Of a stretch of 47,983 nt of DNA, positions 42,230 to 47,983 are shown piece after piece. Each line of letters begins with the position of its first letter. Within the stretch, counting starts at the first letter, position 1. The DNA is from Firmicutes bacterium HGW-Firmicutes-16 (lineage in GTDB: Bacteria > Bacillota > Clostridia > Oscillospirales > Oscillospiraceae). Position numbers and translations under genes: made by a program. The notes under the pieces are model-generated. The model did no database searches, was not told the origin of the DNA, and saw only the letters and a list, made by a program, of their open reading frames with translations. The stretch is taken from NCBI GenBank assembly GCA_002841545.1, contig PGZZ01000013.1, positions 1,113 to 49,095 on the forward strand, in the 5' to 3' direction.

Positions 42230-45200
42230 ATGAAAAAGAGACTTTTAAGCATTCTGCTGACGGTATGCATGGTACTAACGCTGCTGCCGGGCTTTACTCA
42301 GCCCGCAATGGCGGCAGGAGAAGGCACTGGCAATCCTGCAAATGGTGCGTTTATTCTTAATACAAGCGGCGTCAATGAAATTAACAATGCCGACCAGCTT
42401 GCCTATGTGGCGTATCAGATCAATAACAATATACCCGATTGGAGAACCGCGAGCTATAAGATAATAAACAACATTGATTTGTCAAGTTATCCTAACTGGG
42501 AACCAATTGGCATTGGGGGTAAAGATGTAAATTGGCCGGAATTTAAAGGCACCTTTGACGGCGGAGGATATACCATCTCAAACTTAAAACAAAATAGAGA
42601 AGATGGTGATTTCGGATTATTCGGTACCATCTCAAACTGGCAGGCGCCGGGAGTGGTTCGAAATATTGTCTTAACCAATGTCCAAATCACTGCAAGTAAT
42701 ATAACGAACAGTACTGGGATAGGAGCTCTTGCTGGTTATAATAAAGGAACTATTGAAAACTGCTCTGTTGCTGGCACCATCAGCGCTACAAGTAATGGCG
42801 GATACGTTTATGTTGGTGGTTTAGCAGGCAGGCATTGGGGAACGGTGCGAAACTGCTATTCAACGGCAAACGTCAGTGTCAAAGTTAAACAAGTATTGGG
42901 GACAAACGATATAAACTGTGGCGGCGGTATTGCGGGACAAAGCATGGGGGGGGTTATAGATAACTGTTACTCCACAGGTGCTGTAACCTTAGACAGCGTG
43001 GATGCTAACTCAAAGGTCGGTGGGATTGCCGGATATCTGTTTGGTGGAAACATATCAAATTGCTATTGGCTGTCAAGCAATATAACGGTAGGTATTGGTG
43101 GCGGAACCGCAACAAATATTTCCAGCTTTTCAGGCACAGACACCCTTGCTTCGCAAGTAACAATTGGGGGGACAAGTTATTCTTCTCTCCTTGGAGCCCT
43201 TAACGCAAGGGTTAACGAGTTAGCAAGCACAAACCTTAAAACTTGGACATCCTCCGGGTCTTACCCTGTGTTCAGTACGGCTTGGACGCCGCCGACTTAT
43301 ACCGCCACCGTGACGGTGAACAAGGACGGCAGCGCATGGACCAGCGGTACGCCCAACATCAAGCTTTCCACTTCGTCTTCCACTCTGACAGGCGCAATTA
43401 GTGGGACAATCTCAAATGGCGTGTACACGTTCAGCGGCCTTGCAAATGACACCTCATACTATCTTTGGGAGGATGGGGATACTGATTCCTATGTCGGTCA
43501 AAGCGTAACAAAGGCATCAAATACTGTCACGTTAAATTATTACACCGTGACCTTCAGAAACGACAATAACACAAGCACGCTGAATACCCAGACCGTGCTT
43601 TCCGGCCAAAACGCAATATATGGCGGTGAAACGCCAACAAAAGCGGCTACCGCTCAGTATTCTTATGCCTTTTCCAAATGGGTAACAACGGCCGGCGGCG
43701 CAATAGAAGCAACGCTGACCAATATTACGGCGGCAAAGACAGTATACGCCAGCTTTACGCCGACTCTCCTAAGCTATACTATTACATGGAAAAAGGACGC
43801 CTCTAATATAATTGATACCAGCACCGTAGCCTTTGGCGAAATGCCGACACATTCCATTCCAAACAATACAGGCTATACCTTCTCCGGCTGGACGCCGGCC
43901 ATAGCGAGTGTTACAGGATCCGCAACATACACAGCTACATGGACACTGGATACACACAACATATCCTACACTCTAAACGGCGGTACGGTTGCATCCGCGA
44001 ACCCCGTAAACTATACAATTGAAAGCACTGCAATCACCTTAAACAACCCCACACGCGCAGGATTTACGTTCCTCGGCTGGACAGGCAGCAACGGTGCAAC
44101 AGCGCAGACAAGCGTTACCATCCCTACCGGCAGTACCGGCAATAAAACCTACACAGCCAACTGGAAAGCAGATAAACCTGCTTCGGCACCTAATGATTCC
44201 ATCGTGACGGCAAAGACAGACACGAGCCTTACCATTACGACGCAAGCTGGGTATGAATACAGCGTGAACGGAACAAGCTGGTACAGCGGTACAGGCAGTT
44301 ATACTTTCACCGATTTGGCGCCAAAGACAGCATACAATCTCGTCTGCCGCAAAGCGGCGGTAACTACAGGAGACACTTTCTCGGCAAGCGACGCGTCGGA
44401 CGCGCTGTCTGTGACCACCAAGACTGCTACGGCGATGGCTCCCGTCGCACCCACTATCGGCACGGGTACGGATAAGCCCACAAGCAACAGCATTACCATC
44501 AGCACGGTGGCAGGCAGTGAGTATTATATCTCCACCAGCGCTACTGCCGACTGGAGCGGAACGCCCAACGGCTATTTTAAGGCAAGCGTCAGCGGGCCTC
44601 ACAAGTTTGACAGCCTAAGCCCCGCAACGCAGTATTACATACATGTCCGTGTAGCTGAAACGGACAACGCCATGCCCTCCGCGTCCGCTTCTGTGATGCA
44701 ATACACGCTGCCTACCACGCCGCTGGCAAGCGTGGTGACTGTCAATTACGCATCGGAAACAATCAGCTTCGTCAACACCTATGAGGTCAGCACTAGTGCC
44801 GGCTTTACCACAACTATCGCCAGCGGCGGCACCCTTACGCCGGGAACAACCTATTATGTCCGCGTAAAATCTGCAAGCGGCGCTCCCGCGTCCGAGGCTG
44901 TCAGCTTTACGATTCCTGAGCGCCCTGCGGCGCCCACGACCATTACAGCCGATAAAACTAAAAACAGTATCACTATCACCCCTGTCGCGGGACAGGAATA
45001 CAAAATCGGAACTGGCTCATGGCAGGACAGTGGCAACTTCACGGGACTCTCTCAGAACACAGACTATACCGTTTCCGCAAGAGTGAAAGCGGTGAGCAAT
45101 GGGAGCATTTCCTTTGCTTCGGAAGTGTATTCGAAAACCATTAAAACCAAGTCGGACGGAAGTTCAGGCTTCTCCTTGCCCACAATTTCCGTGTCACCGA

Positions 45201-47779
45201 CTTACGCCCCCAGCAAAACGCTAAATGACATTAACCTCCCGCTCGGCTGGGATTGGAGCGCACCTGCAACTGTTCCCACTGTGACAAACAGCGGTTACAG
45301 CGCTGTGTATACTCCAACGGACACCGCAACGGTGGATTATTCCGGAGTTGCGGGTTACGCAGTTGACGGTAATGGCAAGGTTACCATTACTCGCACTGTT
45401 CCCCTGACGGTCAACTGCGCTACACCCACGGCGGCAGACTTTTCTTACACCGCACCTGCGCCGCTTGATTACAACGCCACAGCCAAGTCCGCTTCTGTTA
45501 CGGCTAACGGCGGCATTTCAGGCATGGGAACTGTTACGGTAAAGTATTATCTTGACGGCACCGAAATCCTTGAACCCACCAATGTTGGCACTTACACCGT
45601 CAAAATTAACGTAGTACAGGGTGACAATTATGCGGCGGCAACCGCCGTAACCCACAGCGCTTGGACATTTACCATTGCTAAGGTCGCGCAAGCACCGCTG
45701 TCTATCACAGAGCCTCCTAGTGTCACCTACGGACATACCTTCACACTTGAAACTGCAGGCGGCAGCGGTACAGGCGCTGTGACATGGGCTGTGACCCCAG
45801 GAGGCTCTGCAACCGTGGTTCCTGTCACGCAGCCTGGCACGGGTAAGATTATTGCTGAAGTTACCATTAACGGCGTGGGCGAAACCATCATCACGGCCAC
45901 CCATGCAGCTGACGGAAACTACTTAGCTGATGTGACGGATACGTATACCTTTACCCCTTTAAAACGGCTGATTACAGTTGATGCACCATCAACCACAGGT
46001 GGATGGACGAAAATATATGACGGTAAAACAGACTTTGATAAATCTATTATCACAGTTGGCGGCATCACAAATAAAGTGGGTTCGGATGCTGTAAACGTAA
46101 CGGTGCAGAGTGCAGCATATAACACTGCGGATGTTGGTTCCGGCGATAAAACACTTACAATCGCCTATGCAATAGACGGAACGAATAGCGAAAATTATTT
46201 GGCACCCGATAACACGGTCATCAGTACAGCTTCCATCACAGCTGCTACGCCGACAATAACACTCAAGACTAAGACAGAAGCCTACACCGGAAAGAAAATT
46301 GAAATTGATGCAGCAACTGTTAAAGGAGTTACGGGAGGTACCACACCAGACGGCGCTATTACCTACACCTATTACACCAAAGACACTTGCACAGACGCTG
46401 ATAAGACAAGCGTCGATAAATCCGGTGCTGAAGCTGTAGGCGGCGCCCCAAAAACCGCTGGTACGTATTATGTGAAGGCAAATATCGAAGATAGCGGAAA
46501 CTATACGGCTGCCACAAGTGCGGCGGTTACGCTGACAATTTATTATCCGTCCAGCGGCGAAAACAATTCCGCCGCACCTGTCATAGTGGACGGTAAAACA
46601 GTTGACATGGGAACATCCGAAGTTAAGGATGGCACTACAACCGTCAAAGTTGACCAAAATAAGATGAGTGAACAGCTCAAAAATGCCAAGGACAGCGTGG
46701 TAATTCCAGTTACCTCAAAAACTGATACTGCCGCGGCACAGTTGGTGGTTCAAAATGTAGAGGATATGGCGAAAAAAGGAATGACCCTCACTGTGCAGGC
46801 GGAAGGCGTTAAGTACAACCTCCCAGCGGCCGCAGTTGACACAGCCGCACTGCTCAAGGGACTTGATGCTTCCGATTCCGCTAAGGTTACCTTTACCGTC
46901 ACCATGGCCGAGCTTTCAAAAACTGCCGTTACCATCAAGGACGGCACGCTGATGGTTGCCCCCATGCAATTTACCGTCACAGCTGAATATAACGGTAAGA
47001 GCGTTAACGTCGAGAGCTTCGCAAGTTATGTCCATCGTGACATTGAGCTTCCCAGCGGGGTTGACCCTAAAACCATTACCACCGCCGTGGTTGTGGAAAC
47101 GAATGGTTCCGAGCGCCACGTTCCGACCGAAGTATATTCAAAGAGCGGCAAGTGGTATGCCAAAATAAACTCTATGACTAACTCTACCTATGCTTTAATT
47201 CAAAACAGCGCAAACTTTACCGATACCACAGGAAAATGGTATGCCGCTGTTGTAACTGAAATGGCAAGCCGCAAGGTTATCAGCGGCATAGGTGAAAATA
47301 TGTTTGCCGGAGAAAGAGCAATCACAAGAGCCGAGTTCGCGGCCATTATTGTGAGAGCCCTAGGTCTTCCGACAACCGGCACTTCAGCCTTTACCGATGT
47401 AGCTATAAGTGCCTGGTACAATGGCGCGGTGGGAACAGCTTTTGAATATGGAATTGTCTCAGGCGTGGGAAATAACAAGTTTAACCCTGATGCTAACATC
47501 ACACGACAGGATGCAATGGTGATGGTAACAAGAGCAGCGAAGCTATGCGGCATGGACACAACTGACGGTGGAGCAATGGGACTTGCTGGCTTTGAGGATG
47601 CAACGAAGATTTCATCATGGGCATATGACAGCGCCGCGTTTAATGTGAAAAACGGCTTAATCAAGGGCGATAACGGCAAAATAAGTCCGAGCGCAGCTAT
47701 TACGCGCGCCGAAACCGCAACTGTGGTCTTAAGACTTCTTCAAAAAGCAGGGCTCGTTGATGTGCGCACAGCCGTATAA
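42230..47779 (+). CDS. giant SLH-domain surface protein
   Basis: 1849 residues from ATG42230, after GAGGAGAG. A signal peptide (MKKRLLSILLTVCMVLTLL, cleavage near AMAA) is followed by GLUG-type beta repeats (about 90-280, GIGALAGYNKGTIENCSVAG and GGLAGRHWGTVRNCY). Listeria-Bacteroides (Flg_new/InlB-like) repeats occur at about 437-645 and fibronectin-III-like and related modules at about 650-975. MBG/YDG-like repeats (DGKTDF, YTGKKIEID) occur at about 990-1445. Three SLH domains lie at about 1662-1845, each ending in an ITRxE/D-type motif. It is anchored to the cell wall by SLH binding to pyruvylated polysaccharide and probably acts in adhesion. It is the likely target of the adjacent LytTR/GHKL pair. 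Confidence 0.93.
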   Translation: MKKRLLSILLTVCMVLTLLPGFTQPAMAAGEGTGNPANGAFILNTSGVNEINNADQLAYVAYQINNNIPDWRTASYKIINNIDLSSYPNWEPIGIGGKDVNWPEFKGTFDGGGYTISNLKQNREDGDFGLFGTISNWQAPGVVRNIVLTNVQITASNITNSTGIGALAGYNKGTIENCSVAGTISATSNGGYVYVGGLAGRHWGTVRNCYSTANVSVKVKQVLGTNDINCGGGIAGQSMGGVIDNCYSTGAVTLDSVDANSKVGGIAGYLFGGNISNCYWLSSNITVGIGGGTATNISSFSGTDTLASQVTIGGTSYSSLLGALNARVNELASTNLKTWTSSGSYPVFSTAWTPPTYTATVTVNKDGSAWTSGTPNIKLSTSSSTLTGAISGTISNGVYTFSGLANDTSYYLWEDGDTDSYVGQSVTKASNTVTLNYYTVTFRNDNNTSTLNTQTVLSGQNAIYGGETPTKAATAQYSYAFSKWVTTAGGAIEATLTNITAAKTVYASFTPTLLSYTITWKKDASNIIDTSTVAFGEMPTHSIPNNTGYTFSGWTPAIASVTGSATYTATWTLDTHNISYTLNGGTVASANPVNYTIESTAITLNNPTRAGFTFLGWTGSNGATAQTSVTIPTGSTGNKTYTANWKADKPASAPNDSIVTAKTDTSLTITTQAGYEYSVNGTSWYSGTGSYTFTDLAPKTAYNLVCRKAAVTTGDTFSASDASDALSVTTKTATAMAPVAPTIGTGTDKPTSNSITISTVAGSEYYISTSATADWSGTPNGYFKASVSGPHKFDSLSPATQYYIHVRVAETDNAMPSASASVMQYTLPTTPLASVVTVNYASETISFVNTYEVSTSAGFTTTIASGGTLTPGTTYYVRVKSASGAPASEAVSFTIPERPAAPTTITADKTKNSITITPVAGQEYKIGTGSWQDSGNFTGLSQNTDYTVSARVKAVSNGSISFASEVYSKTIKTKSDGSSGFSLPTISVSPTYAPSKTLNDINLPLGWDWSAPATVPTVTNSGYSAVYTPTDTATVDYSGVAGYAVDGNGKVTITRTVPLTVNCATPTAADFSYTAPAPLDYNATAKSASVTANGGISGMGTVTVKYYLDGTEILEPTNVGTYTVKINVVQGDNYAAATAVTHSAWTFTIAKVAQAPLSITEPPSVTYGHTFTLETAGGSGTGAVTWAVTPGGSATVVPVTQPGTGKIIAEVTINGVGETIITATHAADGNYLADVTDTYTFTPLKRLITVDAPSTTGGWTKIYDGKTDFDKSIITVGGITNKVGSDAVNVTVQSAAYNTADVGSGDKTLTIAYAIDGTNSENYLAPDNTVISTASITAATPTITLKTKTEAYTGKKIEIDAATVKGVTGGTTPDGAITYTYYTKDTCTDADKTSVDKSGAEAVGGAPKTAGTYYVKANIEDSGNYTAATSAAVTLTIYYPSSGENNSAAPVIVDGKTVDMGTSEVKDGTTTVKVDQNKMSEQLKNAKDSVVIPVTSKTDTAAAQLVVQNVEDMAKKGMTLTVQAEGVKYNLPAAAVDTAALLKGLDASDSAKVTFTVTMAELSKTAVTIKDGTLMVAPMQFTVTAEYNGKSVNVESFASYVHRDIELPSGVDPKTITTAVVVETNGSERHVPTEVYSKSGKWYAKINSMTNSTYALIQNSANFTDTTGKWYAAVVTEMASRKVISGIGENMFAGERAITRAEFAAIIVRALGLPTTGTSAFTDVAISAWYNGAVGTAFEYGIVSGVGNNKFNPDANITRQDAMVMVTRAAKLCGMDTTDGGAMGLAGFEDATKISSWAYDSAAFNVKNGLIKGDNGKISPSAAITRAETATVVLRLLQKAGLVDVRTAV

Positions 47780-47882
47780 AACAAAATGACTTTGGACTAA
47801 CGAAACAAATAGACAGGACAGAGTTGATCAGCTATCAGATCCCTAAGGGATGAGCTTAGGGGGGAAATTCATAAATAACGCA

Positions 47883-47917
47883 AAAAACCCTGTAACCATT
47901 GCGGTTACAGGGTTTTT
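47883..47917 (-). terminator. tRNA-Ser terminator (hairpin family copy 3)
   Basis: A perfect 15-bp stem (47883-47897 with 47903-47917) with core CCCTGTAACC, followed on the minus strand by TTTTTT. It lies three bases beyond the tRNA CCA end. The core is shared with 22,600 and 23,996. Confidence 0.85.
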
Positions 47918-47920
47918 GCT

Positions 47921-47983
47921 TGGCGGAGAAGGAGGGATTTGAACCCTCGCACGCTTTTGACACGTCTACTCCCTTAGCAGGGG
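47921..47983 (-). tRNA. tRNA-Ser(GCU), 5' part beyond the window
   Basis: Reading the minus strand gives part of the anticodon stem, the anticodon loop CTGCTAA (anticodon GCT), GGGAG, a long class II variable arm, a T arm GAGGG-TTCAAAT-CCCTC, the acceptor strand CTTCTCC, G and an encoded CCA. The long variable arm and anticodon identify serine. The acceptor 5' strand and D arm lie outside the window. Confidence 0.9.

Noticed and set aside
44039-44602. Long minus-strand frames within the SLH gene (also 45,518-45,904, 45,989-46,657 and 47,200-47,679)
   Set aside because: Antisense frames kept open by the repetitive, Thr/Ala-rich codon use of the giant gene.
47800-47880. Possible riboswitch or promoter between the SLH gene and tRNA-Ser
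   Set aside because: A small CCCTAAGGG palindrome is present but no known structural motif or downstream gene supports a call.

Overview
The window looks like the chromosome of a low-GC, strictly anaerobic Firmicute of the class Clostridia. The evidence is strong GGAGG-type ribosome binding sites, a desulfoferrodoxin, an S-layer-homology (SLH) giant protein, a stalk-domain exported protein, a LytTR/GHKL two-component pair and IS3-family insertion sequences. The genus cannot be named from the sequence alone.

Bases 1-18,200 read as core or accessory metabolism plus stress defence. A GH130 mannoside phosphorylase, a sugar-nucleotide pyrophosphorylase, a GT4 glycosyltransferase overlapping an alpha/alpha-barrel protein, a phosphohexomutase, mannose-6-phosphate isomerase, transaldolase and phosphoketolase all lie on the + strand. 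Together they can be drawn as a route that builds a mannose-containing glycan and later drains it through fructose-6-phosphate to acetyl-phosphate. They are followed by small membrane and stress proteins (YtxH-like, YggT-like, lmo0937-like), the L25/Ctc ribosomal stress protein and an oxygen-defence set (ferritin-like protein, peroxiredoxin, superoxide reductase). Three paralogous Phd/YefM-type antitoxin-like genes with no toxin partner are scattered among them.

Bases 18,300-22,400 carry a cytoplasmic hybrid histidine kinase with nine tandem 21-residue coiled-coil repeats, overlapping a REC-HD-GYP cyclic-di-GMP phosphodiesterase. Just after this comes a mobile-element scar: the last 31 codons of a tyrosine recombinase, a hairpin and the 3' part of a tRNA-Ser. 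A near-identical tRNA-Ser 3' part ends the window (47,921-47,983). The 25 kb between these direct repeats is therefore probably an island, or a stack of islands, integrated at tRNA-Ser(GCU).

The putative island holds several units. One is an exported stalk-domain protein. Another is a tightly coupled minus-strand operon (28,717-24,171) with a cytochrome-b5-like protein, [NiFe]-hydrogenase small and large subunits, a maturation protease, a HypA-like protein and an [FeFe]-hydrogenase-like H-cluster protein. It also has a Ca2+/Na+ antiporter, citrate synthase, a GntR-RCK_C (BusR-like) regulator next to an amino-acid ABC transporter, a DUF421 membrane protein, and a LytTR/GHKL pair followed by a 7-cysteine small protein and an 1849-residue SLH protein.

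The island is littered with decayed mobile DNA: two dead IS3-family transposases, three further IS 3'-end relics, an integrase fragment and nested palindromic repeats. Several hairpins occur in multiple copies whose arms have changed together. The most unusual items are the mixed [NiFe]/[FeFe]-like operon, the large-subunit reading frame that appears to begin at ACG, and the families of covarying hairpins.
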